Part shown: one piece after another, positions 23,831 to 31,256 of the stretch
Numbering within the stretch: the first letter of the stretch is position 1
How the letters are laid out: every line of letters starts with the position of its first letter
Assembly (NCBI GenBank): GCA_034433515.1
Contig: DAOUAL010000076.1
Location: 1 to 34,211, forward strand
DNA from: DAOTXS01 sp034433515
GTDB taxonomy: Bacteria > Chloroflexota > Anaerolineae > UBA4142
DNA: 34,211 nucleotides
Reading direction: 5' to 3'
Notes under the pieces: model-generated
What the model was told of the DNA's origin: nothing
Database searches by the model: none
The model's input: the letters and a program-made list of their open reading frames with translations, nothing else
Made by a program: the position numbers and the translations under genes

Positions 23831-25588
23831 ATGCTGGCTGAAATAGACATCACCAACTTTGCAATCATTGATCATTTGCATTTGCAATTTCATCGCGGCT
23901 TTAACGTGATGACCGGCGAAACCGGCGCGGGCAAGTCCATCATCATTGATGCGGTCGGGTCGTTATTGGGCGGGCGCGCGCAAAGTGAATTTGTGCGAGC
24001 AGGGGCGGACAAGGCGCGCGTGGAAGGCATGTTTGTGTTGAATGCCGCCGCGCGCGAAAATATTTTTCCCATCCTCGATGAAATTGGCATCGAACACGAA
24101 GATGATAATCTGATCATCACGCGCGAGATCAGCCGCGAGGGGCGGAACGTGTGCCGCGTGAACGGACGCACGGTAACGTTGCACGCGTTACAACGGATCG
24201 GTGAATATCTGGTGGACATTCACGGACAGAGCGAACACCTTTCGCTGTTGCGCGTGCGCGAGCACATTGACTTTTTGGATCGCTATGGCAACCTGTGGGA
24301 GCAACGCGCGCGCGTCGCTGATAAAGTCAAAGCGTTGCGCGCGACACGCAAAGAGATCCAAAGTCTGATGGTGGACGAACGCGAAAAAGCGCGGCGCGTG
24401 GATCGCTTGACGTATGTGGTGGACGAGATTACCGAAGCCGATTTGCGCATCGGCGAAGAAGAAGTGTTGAAGCAAGAGCGCGAATTGTTGGGCAATGCCG
24501 AATTGCGCGCCAATCTTGCCGATCACGCGTACCGCGCGCTGTATGGCGAAAGCGAAGAGGACAAGGGCGCGATTGATTTGTTGAACGAAGCGCTGCAGGC
24601 GATCACCGGTTTGGAAAAGTACGATGCGTCGGTCAAGGCATTGCGCGAAGAAGCGGACAGCGCGCTTGCCCAAGCCGATGATTTGGCGCGTTCGCTCCGC
24701 GCGTACCGCGATAGCGTGGATCACAACCCGGAACGCCTTCAGCAAATTGACGAACGCCTCGATTTGATTTTCCGGCTCAAACGCAAGTACGGCGACACGA
24801 TCGAAGAGATTCTCCAGTACGGTGAAAATGCGGCGGCGGAACTCGCCACGATCACCCGGAGCGAAGAACGGATTGAAGAGTTGCGGAAACAGGAAACGCA
24901 ACTGCTCAAAGAAATCGGCACACTAGCAAGTGCACTCTCGCAAGCCCGGCGCGCTGCCGGCGAACGGTTGTCGCGCGAAATCGAAATGCAACTCCAAGAC
25001 CTGGGGATGGCGAAAGCTCAATTTGGGGTCGCGATCGAACAGGCGGATGATCCGGAGGGTGTTCCCATCAACGGTCGGCATGTGGCGGTGGACACGACCG
25101 GCATTGATAAGGTGGAATTTATGGTCTCGCCGAATCCGGGCGAGCCACTGAAACCACTTGCCAAGATTGCCTCGGGCGGGGAAACCTCGCGCTTGATGCT
25201 GGCGATGAAATCGGTGCTGGCGGTGGCAGATAACACGCCGACACTCATCTTTGATGAGATTGATCAAGGCATTGGTGGGCGCACGGGTGGCGTGGTGGGC
25301 AACAAGTTGTGGGCGCTCACGCCGAGCGCGCGGCGAACCGATAGTATCCCGCAACACCAAGTCATTTGCATCACGCACTTGCCGCAGATCGCCGCGTACG
25401 GCGACGCGCATTTTAGGATTCACAAGGAAATCGTCGGCGAGCGGACGATCACGAAAATCGAAGAGTTGACGCACAAGCAACGCATCGAAGAATTGGCGAA
25501 TATGCTGGGCACGGCAACGGCGACCACGCGACAGAATGCGGAAGAGTTGCTGGCGGAAGTGAAAAAGCAAAAGGCGATGAGTCAATGA
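23831..25588 (+). CDS. recN: DNA repair protein RecN
   Basis: This SMC-like ATPase acts in double-strand-break repair and recombination. Its 585 aa are slightly above the typical length. Walker A is GETGAGKS (residues 29-36) after the conserved start EIDITNFAIIDHL. Long coiled-coil arms fill about residues 150-380. The C-terminal head has ASGGETSRLMLAMK (signature) and LIFDEIDQGIGGRTG (Walker B), then CITHLPQIAAYGD. GGAGATATT precedes the ATG. Its final codons (MSQ stop) are already part of an octamer array. It is not associated with an obvious LexA-type box. Confidence 0.95.
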   Translation: MLAEIDITNFAIIDHLHLQFHRGFNVMTGETGAGKSIIIDAVGSLLGGRAQSEFVRAGADKARVEGMFVLNAAARENIFPILDEIGIEHEDDNLIITREISREGRNVCRVNGRTVTLHALQRIGEYLVDIHGQSEHLSLLRVREHIDFLDRYGNLWEQRARVADKVKALRATRKEIQSLMVDEREKARRVDRLTYVVDEITEADLRIGEEEVLKQERELLGNAELRANLADHAYRALYGESEEDKGAIDLLNEALQAITGLEKYDASVKALREEADSALAQADDLARSLRAYRDSVDHNPERLQQIDERLDLIFRLKRKYGDTIEEILQYGENAAAELATITRSEERIEELRKQETQLLKEIGTLASALSQARRAAGERLSREIEMQLQDLGMAKAQFGVAIEQADDPEGVPINGRHVAVDTTGIDKVEFMVSPNPGEPLKPLAKIASGGETSRLMLAMKSVLAVADNTPTLIFDEIDQGIGGRTGGVVGNKLWALTPSARRTDSIPQHQVICITHLPQIAAYGDAHFRIHKEIVGERTITKIEELTHKQRIEELANMLGTATATTRQNAEELLAEVKKQKAMSQ

Positions 25589-25682
25589 ACCAATAAACCA
25601 ATGAGCCAATGAACCAATGAACCAAATTTCTTCTTGAGGCGATTGTTTGGCTCATTGGCTCATTGAACCTTTGGCTCATTGG
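25579..25682. repeat. phased octamer array between recN and PAP2 gene
   Basis: Direct words: GAGTCAAT, GAACCAAT, AAACCAAT, GAGCCAAT, GAACCAAT, GAACCAAA (25579-25626). A 19-nt centre follows, then TTTGGCTC, ATTGGCTC, ATTGAACC, TTTGGCTC, ATTGG (25646-25682), mostly inverted forms. The array starts inside the recN stop region and ends just before the ribosome site of the next gene. Confidence 0.8.
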
Positions 25683-25696
25683 AAACTGGAGGAACA

Positions 25697-26572
25697 ATGG
25701 ACGGCTTGATTCAATGGGGACTCGAAGTCGTGCGCTGGATTCAAACGTTTCGCAGTCCGCTGCTCGATCAATTCTTTCTCACCATCAATTTCCTCGGTGA
25801 TGAAGAATTTTACTTGCTCTTCTTCCCCTTGATCTTTTGGTGTTTCCACAAAGCGGTGGGGTATCGGCTGGCGTTTCTCTTTCTCTTTTCGGCGTGGGTG
25901 AACGCGTTCTTGAAGAATGTGTTCGCTGCGCCACGCCCCCACGACGTTGACCCCAAACTCTACGCGCCGATCAAAACAACGGGGTATGGCATTCCGAGCG
26001 GGCACACGCAAGGGACGCTCGTCACGTGGGGCAATCTCGCCACGCAGTTGCGGCGACCGCTGTGGTGGGCGCTCGCTATCGTGATTCCGCTTGGCGTCGG
26101 CATCGGGCGGATGTACCTGGGCGATCACTTTCCGCAAGATGTGATCGCGGGCGCGCTCATCGGCATCGTGCTGGTCGCGGGGTATGCCGCGTTCGAACCG
26201 GGCGTCGCGGCGTGGCTGAACGCGCGCGCCTCGCTCGCGCTGAAACTCGTGCTTGCCACGCTTGTCCCGCTCGCGCTGGCAATCGTCTTTTTGGATACGG
26301 CGGCGGTGCCGCTCGGCGCGCTGCTGGGATTTGGCATTGGCTTGGTGCTGGAGGAAAAGTACGTGCGCTTTGAGCCGCGCGGCGCGTGGTGGAAACAAGT
26401 GCTCAAGTTCGCGATTGGGATTGCCATTGCGTTGGGATTGCGGCTGGGGCTCAAACCGCTGCTAGGCGATGTAGCGGCGATGAATTTTGTGCGCTATGCG
26501 ATCATCGGTGCGTGGATGTCGCTGGGCGCGCCGTGGGTGTTTGTGCAGAGCAAGTTGGCGGGGAAGGCGTAG
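25697..26572 (+). CDS. PAP2-family membrane phosphatase
   Basis: This 291-aa integral membrane enzyme belongs to the PAP2 acid phosphatase superfamily, which removes phosphate from lipid phosphates such as undecaprenyl pyrophosphate or phosphatidate. All three catalytic motifs are present: Lys73...Arg80-Pro81 (KNVFAAPRP), Pro100-Ser-Gly-His103 (IPSGH), and Gly137-Arg138...His144...Asp148 (GRMYLGDHFPQD). About eight hydrophobic segments are visible. Start ATG25697 has GGAGGAA upstream; TTG25679 would lie inside the octamer array. The substrate cannot be assigned. Confidence 0.88.
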   Translation: MDGLIQWGLEVVRWIQTFRSPLLDQFFLTINFLGDEEFYLLFFPLIFWCFHKAVGYRLAFLFLFSAWVNAFLKNVFAAPRPHDVDPKLYAPIKTTGYGIPSGHTQGTLVTWGNLATQLRRPLWWALAIVIPLGVGIGRMYLGDHFPQDVIAGALIGIVLVAGYAAFEPGVAAWLNARASLALKLVLATLVPLALAIVFLDTAAVPLGALLGFGIGLVLEEKYVRFEPRGAWWKQVLKFAIGIAIALGLRLGLKPLLGDVAAMNFVRYAIIGAWMSLGAPWVFVQSKLAGKA

Positions 26573-26587
26573 GCGGGAGGCAAGATA

Positions 26588-26706
26588 GGGGCAACTTACT
26601 GGCAAATGAATTTGCAAGTCGCCCTATGGCGACTGGATTTGAACCGACGGAGGTCGGTTTGGTGTTGTGGTTGTTGCGAATTTATTTGCCCAGTGAAACT
26701 TGCCCC
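26588..26706 (+). repeat. hairpin-array element, copy 2, with terminal inverted repeats
   Basis: The ends form an imperfect inverted repeat of about 20 nt: GGGGCAA...CAAAT on the left, ATTTG...TTGCCCC on the right. Inside are AGTCGCC-CTAT-GGCGACT (26617-26634), AACCGAC-GGAG-GTCGGTT (26642-26659) and GCGAA-TTTA-TTTGC (26676-26689). A further GCAAA-TGAA-TTTGC hairpin lies at 26602-26615. Confidence 0.78.
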
Positions 26707-26729
26707 CAATGTGAAATGCAGGGAGTGTG

Positions 26730-26885
26730 CCAAGTCGCTTGACAAGACATTGGGCGATTAAAATCGCAGCAACCGATACCCCAAGCCTGCCTTCGCAGGC
26801 TGGATTCTAGCCGCCGAAAGGCGGCTTCGGGTAGTTGTTGCAACGGTTTCAACCGCCCGCACCCGACTTTGCAACAGTCCTGACG
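26730..26885 (+). repeat. hairpin-array element, copy 3
   Basis: It starts with CCAAGTCGCTTGACA (26730-26744) as copy 1 does. It continues with AGCCTGC-CTTC-GCAGGCT (26784-26801), AGCCGCC-GAAA-GGCGGCT (26809-26826) and CGGT-TTCA-ACCG (26844-26855), then CCGACTTTGCAACAG, which also ends copy 1. Together with copy 2 it fills the gap 26573-26900, where I see no gene. Confidence 0.78.
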
Positions 26886-26900
26886 TGAAAGGCAAGTTGC

Positions 26901-26929
26901 TTGTCACCCCTAGACCGCTGTGATATAAT
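26901..26929 (+). promoter_or_regulatory. promoter of the ATPase/TPR pair
   Basis: TTGTCA (26901-26906) and TATAAT (26924-26929) are 17 nt apart. The first gene starts 31 nt downstream. Confidence 0.78.
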
Positions 26930-26960
26930 ACTGCCAAGACGGTAAGCAAGGATGAAGGCA

Positions 26961-28259
26961 ATGGAAAATTTTCAATACATCACGGCTCAAGACCTTGATC
27001 GCGCCTGGCTCAATTTTGAACTCGATTTGAGATTAGAACCGTTGCCCGACGGCAGCCCCAATCCCTTTTACGTTGATCGGCCAGGTAACCCGGTGGCGGA
27101 ATTGCAAGATGCCTTGTGTGCGCCATTTGTCCAACCACCCAAGTTCTTTTTCTCAGGTCATCGCGGTTGCGGCAAATCTACGGAACTGCTCCGTCTGACC
27201 GCCGACCCTGCCATCAAGGCAAAATTCGTGCCATTTCATTTCAGTATCCGTAATGAAGCTGACATTAACGATTTGGATTTTCGGGATGTGCTGTTGGCAA
27301 TTGGTTCGCATCTGTACCGCGATTACCGTCAACAAGGTGGCAAACTCCCTGACCAATTGATGAAGGAACTCGATAGTTGGCGTGGAAGCATTCAAACCGA
27401 GGTGAGGACGATCCTCAATGGACGCACTTCGGAATTTGAAATCGCGGCAGGGTTGGACGCGTTCTTTGCCAACGCCGCGCTCAAAATGAAACTCGAACCC
27501 GCCACCCGTTCGGAATTACGCCAGGTGTTTGAACGCAACGTGACGGGACTGATCAAGACAATCAATGATCTGGCGACGGCTATTTGGGCGCGAGAGAGAC
27601 GTTCGCCGCTGGTGTTGATTGACGATTTGGACAAGCCCGATCTCGAACTGGCAAAGAAAATCTTTCACGACCGCCGCGAGATTATGCTCCAACCGACGTG
27701 TGCCATCGTTTACACCATCTCGAGTGCATTGTTCTACAGTAAAGAATTCGATGCGATCCGCGATTTGGCAATATTTCTGCCCAACGTCAAACTACATGCC
27801 AAGGATCAACCCGAGGCACGCGATGACGAAGGGTACCGTACGATGCGGCTGCTGGCGCACAAGCGGATGATGCCTACCCTCCTTGCGGACGACGCGCTGG
27901 ATATGGCAATCACCTACAGCGGCGGCGTCTTTCGAGAAATGGCGCGTTTGATGCGCACGGCGATCAGCCGCGCGCGCATTCGCAAATCGGCGCAGATTCA
28001 ACTTGCCGATGTCGAGTGGGCGGTCATCGAGGTCCGCAACGAATACCGCCGTTTTCTTGATCCGGTGGATCGCCAATTCTTGCGCGCTGTGCATCGCCAC
28101 AATCGCCTAGAGTATCACGACCGTCTGCGCCCTTTGTTGCAACTCCTCGCGTTGTTGGAATATCGCAACAATGAAAATTGGTGCGACGTTCATCCGGCAC
28201 TGCTCAAACTGCTGGATGAGACTGCCGAGTACGACAATGACTCGACTGTTCAAAACTGA
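26961..28259 (+). CDS. P-loop ATPase of a two-gene ATPase/TPR module
   Basis: This 432-aa cytoplasmic protein has an N-terminal region containing AWLNFELDLRLEPLPDGSPNPFYVDRP split over two short helices. Walker A GHRGCGKST follows (residues 66-74), then a Walker B at about 215-225 (VLIDDLD). The core looks like an AAA or STAND-type NTPase. An Arg-rich helical C-terminal part has GGVFREMARLMRTAI, similar to winged or lid regions. I do not recognise a named family. The start is ATG26961 (AAGGA about 8 nt upstream) or ATG26952. The 3' end overlaps the TPR gene by 23 nt, so the products are probably made together and may interact. Confidence 0.75.
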   Translation: MENFQYITAQDLDRAWLNFELDLRLEPLPDGSPNPFYVDRPGNPVAELQDALCAPFVQPPKFFFSGHRGCGKSTELLRLTADPAIKAKFVPFHFSIRNEADINDLDFRDVLLAIGSHLYRDYRQQGGKLPDQLMKELDSWRGSIQTEVRTILNGRTSEFEIAAGLDAFFANAALKMKLEPATRSELRQVFERNVTGLIKTINDLATAIWARERRSPLVLIDDLDKPDLELAKKIFHDRREIMLQPTCAIVYTISSALFYSKEFDAIRDLAIFLPNVKLHAKDQPEARDDEGYRTMRLLAHKRMMPTLLADDALDMAITYSGGVFREMARLMRTAISRARIRKSAQIQLADVEWAVIEVRNEYRRFLDPVDRQFLRAVHRHNRLEYHDRLRPLLQLLALLEYRNNENWCDVHPALLKLLDETAEYDNDSTVQN

Positions 28260-29526
28260 AACCCAAGAATCGTTCGAAGAGCGGGTTGACATGCTCTTTC
28301 GCGAACTGGAATTGGCGCTCAAGTGGGACCGCCCTTCGATTCTGCTGGCGATCTACGCGTCAGATTTCGTCTGCACGGATGCTCAATTTGCGCTGACTGC
28401 CCGCCTGCGCGAACTGGGACAGACGACGACCTTCTATTCGGTGGACGAGGAAAATGCCGACATTCCCTTTCATCTCGCCGAACATCCTGACCGCGCCCAC
28501 ACCGTCTTTTTTGTGTGGGGGTTGCAGTACGGCGGCGGGGTGGATGGTCGCAATGCTTACCGCGCGCTCAACATTCGGCGAGAATATTTTGTAGATTATC
28601 ACCTCCGCGCCGTCTTTTGGTTGACGGAAGCCGAAGCGATTGCTTTGCCCAAATATGCTCCCGACTTTTGGGCGTTTCGTCATCGCGTCATCGAGTTTAT
28701 GGATCGTCCAGAACCCCACGCGGCGAAAATCGGGCGTGCGCTTGCGTGGAGCGATTTTGACGACCGCACCTTGCGCGAAGATACCGATGCAAAAATTGAA
28801 CTGCGCCTAGCATTACTCAAAGATTTGCCTGAAGGTGACGAGACGCTCGCGGCGCGCGCCGAACTGCAATTTACACTTGCGGGATTGTATTGGGCAAAGG
28901 GAAAATACGAGGATTCCATTCGGTACTTTCAGGATGCGCTCCAAGGTGCCGAGCAACTGCAAGATATGCGTCTTCAGGCAATGTGCCACCACGGCCTCGG
29001 CAACGTGTATTATCAATTGGGCAACTATGAGGCGGCGCTGGCGGCGTATCAGCGCGCGATTGAACTCGACCCGAAGGATGCGTATCCGCACAACAATATG
29101 GCTGGCATTTTCATCAAGCAGGGCAAGTTCGATGAGGCGCGGCGCGAATTGAACGAACGTATTCGTCTTGCTCCAGAGAACACGTTTACACCGCTCGTTA
29201 CGTTGGGTGTCCTCGCGCGGCATCAGGGATTACCTGAAAGTGACAAGCATTTGCAGGACGCGCTGGCGCAATGGGACGCCGCGTGGCGCGCGCGGTGGCA
29301 ATCGCCGGCAGGGTTGTTGGAAAACAAGGCAATAGCGTTGCTCTGTCTGGGCAACAAGGATCAAGCGTTGCAGGTTCTCAAGGAAGCCATCGCGCAAATG
29401 ACACCGGGGGGCGAAATCGAATTTGATTATTATACCTTGTTGCAGACCGCGCCTGTGCCGCCGGAGGGAGTTGAGGAAATGATAGCAATGTTGAAAGAGG
29501 CGCAGGAAAAACGCGGAGGTAAATGA
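28237..29526 (+). CDS. TPR protein with N-terminal alpha/beta domain, partner of the ATPase
   Basis: The 429-aa product has two parts. Residues 1-160 form an alpha/beta domain with ILLAIYASDF, TVFFVWGLQYG, ALNIRREYFVDY and FWLTEAEAIALPKYAPDFWAF. I recall the pattern 'LN..RE.......FWL.......APDFW..R...IEF' as common at the start of bacterial STAND- and TPR-linked signalling proteins. Residues 208-315 contain about three TPR units (LAGLYWAKGKYEDSIRYF, GNVYYQLGNYEAALAAYQ, AGIFIKQGKFDEARREL), and further helical repeats follow. ATG28237 overlaps the ATPase end. The C-terminal APVPPEGVEEMIAMLKEAQ recurs in a relic at 29672. Confidence 0.78.
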   Translation: MTRLFKTETQESFEERVDMLFRELELALKWDRPSILLAIYASDFVCTDAQFALTARLRELGQTTTFYSVDEENADIPFHLAEHPDRAHTVFFVWGLQYGGGVDGRNAYRALNIRREYFVDYHLRAVFWLTEAEAIALPKYAPDFWAFRHRVIEFMDRPEPHAAKIGRALAWSDFDDRTLREDTDAKIELRLALLKDLPEGDETLAARAELQFTLAGLYWAKGKYEDSIRYFQDALQGAEQLQDMRLQAMCHHGLGNVYYQLGNYEAALAAYQRAIELDPKDAYPHNNMAGIFIKQGKFDEARRELNERIRLAPENTFTPLVTLGVLARHQGLPESDKHLQDALAQWDAAWRARWQSPAGLLENKAIALLCLGNKDQALQVLKEAIAQMTPGGEIEFDYYTLLQTAPVPPEGVEEMIAMLKEAQEKRGGK

Positions 29527-29531
29527 GTAAA

Positions 29532-29562
29532 GACCTGTCAGGTTTCCCAAACCTGACAGGTC
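29532..29562. repeat. perfect 14-bp palindrome after the TPR gene
   Basis: GACCTGTCAGGTTT (29532-29545) and AAACCTGACAGGTC (29549-29562) pair fully around CCC. No T-tract follows. It sits between the intact TPR gene and the first relic. Confidence 0.85.
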
Positions 29563-29573
29563 GCGCCGCGCGG

Positions 29574-29636
29574 CGTGATCCTGATTTTGATTTCATCCGT
29601 GAGGATCCAAGGTTCAAGGCGTTGGTGGAACTATAA
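29574..29636 (+). pseudogene. relic of a TPR-protein C-terminus (first)
   Basis: One frame reads RDPDFDFIREDPRFKALVEL then TAA. The pattern 'DPDF..IR.DPRF..L' is a familiar ending of TPR-containing proteins, but no start or repeats precede it: the palindrome lies directly upstream. It is probably the stump of a lost gene. Confidence 0.6.
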
Positions 29637-29671
29637 ACTGCTCGGTCGTCCGTCATTGGTCGTCGGTCAAC

Positions 29672-29766
29672 TTCGCACCGCGCCTGTGCCGCCGGAGGGT
29701 GTGAATGAGGCAATAGCAATGTTGAAACAGGCGCAGGAAAAACGCAAAGGCAAGGAATCTCCGTAA
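29672..29766 (+). pseudogene. relic of a second TPR-gene 3' end
   Basis: The frame reads TAPVPPEGVNEAIAMLKQA then QEKRKGKESP and stop. This nearly repeats the end of the intact TPR protein (TAPVPPEGVEEMIAMLKEA then QEKRGGK) at 29446-29523, and the DNA is also closely similar. Only about 30 codons remain. It is a tail of a paralogous gene left by deletion or recombination. Confidence 0.75.
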
Positions 29767-29767
29767 T

Positions 29768-29830
29768 TGTCATTGCGAGCCGCCAAGCGGCGAAATAATC
29801 CCCAAAAGTTTTGTGGAGATTGCATTGCTT
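29768..29830. repeat. possible copy of a widespread CATTGCGAG repeat
   Basis: GTCATTGCGAGC, a short GCCGCC/GGCGGC-like hairpin and GGAGATTGCATTGC resemble a dispersed repeat found in many bacterial genomes. Part of the 625-nt gap 29527-30151. Confidence 0.35.
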
Positions 29831-29854
29831 TATTCCTTGCAACCGGTGGCGGCG

Positions 29855-29940
29855 ATGAATCGCCTCACTACGAACAAATAGGTTTGTAGTTTTGCGATTC
29901 ATCGCGCCGTCTGAACAGGCGATCAATCGCCTACTACAAA
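29855..29940. repeat. dispersed hairpin repeat, copy 2
   Basis: 29876-29940 matches 19448-19513 at about 89%. The hairpins are kept: TGCGA-TTCA-TCGCG and AGGCGA-TCAA-TCGCCT. An additional GGCGA-TGAA-TCGCC hairpin precedes it at about 29860. Confidence 0.82.
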
Positions 29941-30076
29941 CCAGATGCTCAAGCATCCTCTATCAGATTATTTTGGAAAATTGCAAAATCACCTCCCTAC
30001 GAACCCCAAAAAGCCCGAGCGCGATATACGAAACTTGCCTCCCAACGTGAAATTGCACTCACTTTGCACAGTCGCT

Positions 30077-30105
30077 TTGACGGATGTTAGCGGCGGTGAT
30101 AAAAT
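30077..30105 (+). promoter_or_regulatory. promoter of the aldolase gene
   Basis: TTGACG (30077-30082) and TAAAAT (30100-30105) are 17 nt apart. The surrounding 75 nt (30030-30105) resemble 26696-26766. Confidence 0.75.
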
Positions 30106-30151
30106 GGCACACGTTGGCAAACAATTATTTTTTTGAATAGGAGAGGCAAAA

Positions 30152-31081
30152 ATGGTACTGACTGATCGCGCGAGAGAAATTTTGAGTTGGTATGCGCACG
30201 AAAATCCCGGGGTGCGGGCAAATCTTTTGCGCATGCTGAATCACGGCAAGTTGGGCGGCACGGGCAAGTTTGTGATTTTGCCAGTGGATCAAGGATTCGA
30301 ACACGGTCCTGCACGCAGTTTTGCGCCCAATCCGCCCGGCTATGATCCCAATTATCATGTGCAACTGGCGATGGAGGCTGGCTGTAACGCGTACGCCGCG
30401 CCGCTGGGTTTCATCGAAGCGGTGGCAGACGAGTATGCCGGGCAAATTCCCTTGATTTTGAAAATCAACAACCACGAGGTCTTGGGCGATGAAAAAGACC
30501 CGATGCCCGCGCTCACTTCCACGCCGCGCGATGCGTTGCGTTTGGGATGCGCCGCGATTGGATTCACCATTTATCCCGGCTCGTCTCACTTTCGCGCGAT
30601 GTATGAGCAGTTGCGCGAAGTAACCTACGAAGCCAAACAGTACGGCTTGGCGGTGGTCGTCTGGTCGTACCCGCGCGGTTCGGGCTTGAGCAAGGAAGGC
30701 GAGACCGCGCTCGATGTGGTGGCGTACGCCGCGCAGATTGCGGCGCAGATGGGCGCGAACATTATCAAAGTTAAACCACCCACCGCCTACCTCGAACAAG
30801 CCGAAGCGAAAAAAGTGTACGAGAAATACAAGGTGCCCGCTGCTACCCTCGCCGAACGCGTGGCTCATGTCGTGCAAAGCGCGTTCAACGGCAAGCGCAT
30901 TGTCATCTTTTCCGGCGGCGCCGCCAAGGACGATGCGGCGGTCTTTGAGGAAATTCGTGGCATCCGTGATGGCGGCGGGTTCGGTTCAATTATTGGACGC
31001 AACTCGTTCCAGCGGCCCAAACCCGAAGCGCTCAAGTTCCTCGCAACGGTGATGGACTTGTACGCCGGCAAGCTTCAGTGA
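30152..31081 (+). CDS. class I fructose-bisphosphate aldolase (DhnA/FbaB type)
   Basis: This glycolytic and gluconeogenic enzyme cleaves fructose 1,6-bisphosphate through a Schiff-base lysine. The 309-aa length and sequence fit the DhnA/FbaB (DeoC/LacD) group rather than the eukaryote-like class I enzyme. Features are PVDQGFEHGPARSF near residue 50, PLILKINNHEVL, YPGSSHFRAMYEQLRE, VVWSYPRGSGLSKEGETALD, and ANIIKVKPPTAYLEQAEA, which carries the likely Schiff-base Lys. IFSGGAAKDD and IIGRNSFQRP form the phosphate site. AGGAGAGG precedes the ATG. A strong terminator follows. Confidence 0.93.
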   Translation: MVLTDRAREILSWYAHENPGVRANLLRMLNHGKLGGTGKFVILPVDQGFEHGPARSFAPNPPGYDPNYHVQLAMEAGCNAYAAPLGFIEAVADEYAGQIPLILKINNHEVLGDEKDPMPALTSTPRDALRLGCAAIGFTIYPGSSHFRAMYEQLREVTYEAKQYGLAVVVWSYPRGSGLSKEGETALDVVAYAAQIAAQMGANIIKVKPPTAYLEQAEAKKVYEKYKVPAATLAERVAHVVQSAFNGKRIVIFSGGAAKDDAAVFEEIRGIRDGGGFGSIIGRNSFQRPKPEALKFLATVMDLYAGKLQ

Positions 31082-31104
31082 TCTGGGGATGTCAACATGA
31101 CGAT

Positions 31105-31142
31105 CAGGCAAAGTCATCGGTGACTTTGCCTGTTTGCTTTTT
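31105..31142 (+). terminator. rho-independent terminator after aldolase
   Basis: CAGGCAAAGTCA (31105-31116) pairs with TGACTTTGCCTG (31121-31132) around TCGG, followed by a T-rich tail. Confidence 0.9.
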
Positions 31143-31190
31143 ACACCATTCTAATCGCGGCACAATCTTCTTCACACCTTTCTAACAATT

Positions 31191-31219
31191 TTGCTGTAAT
31201 AATAACTTGATGATATAAT
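31191..31219 (+). promoter_or_regulatory. promoter of the nuo operon
   Basis: TTGCTG (31191-31196) and TATAAT (31214-31219) have 17-nt spacing. Transcription should start about 30 nt before nuoB. Confidence 0.75.
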
Positions 31220-31256
31220 AGACAAAGTATGGTATTTCACTCCAATGAGGGAGACT

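Noticed and set aside
25579..25682. CRISPR array
   Set aside because: Units are 8 nt without unique spacers, and half are inverted; no cas gene is nearby.
29378..29956. 192-codon - strand frame with an internal near-duplication
   Set aside because: The duplication is explained by the two copies of the TPR-gene 3' end on the + strand.
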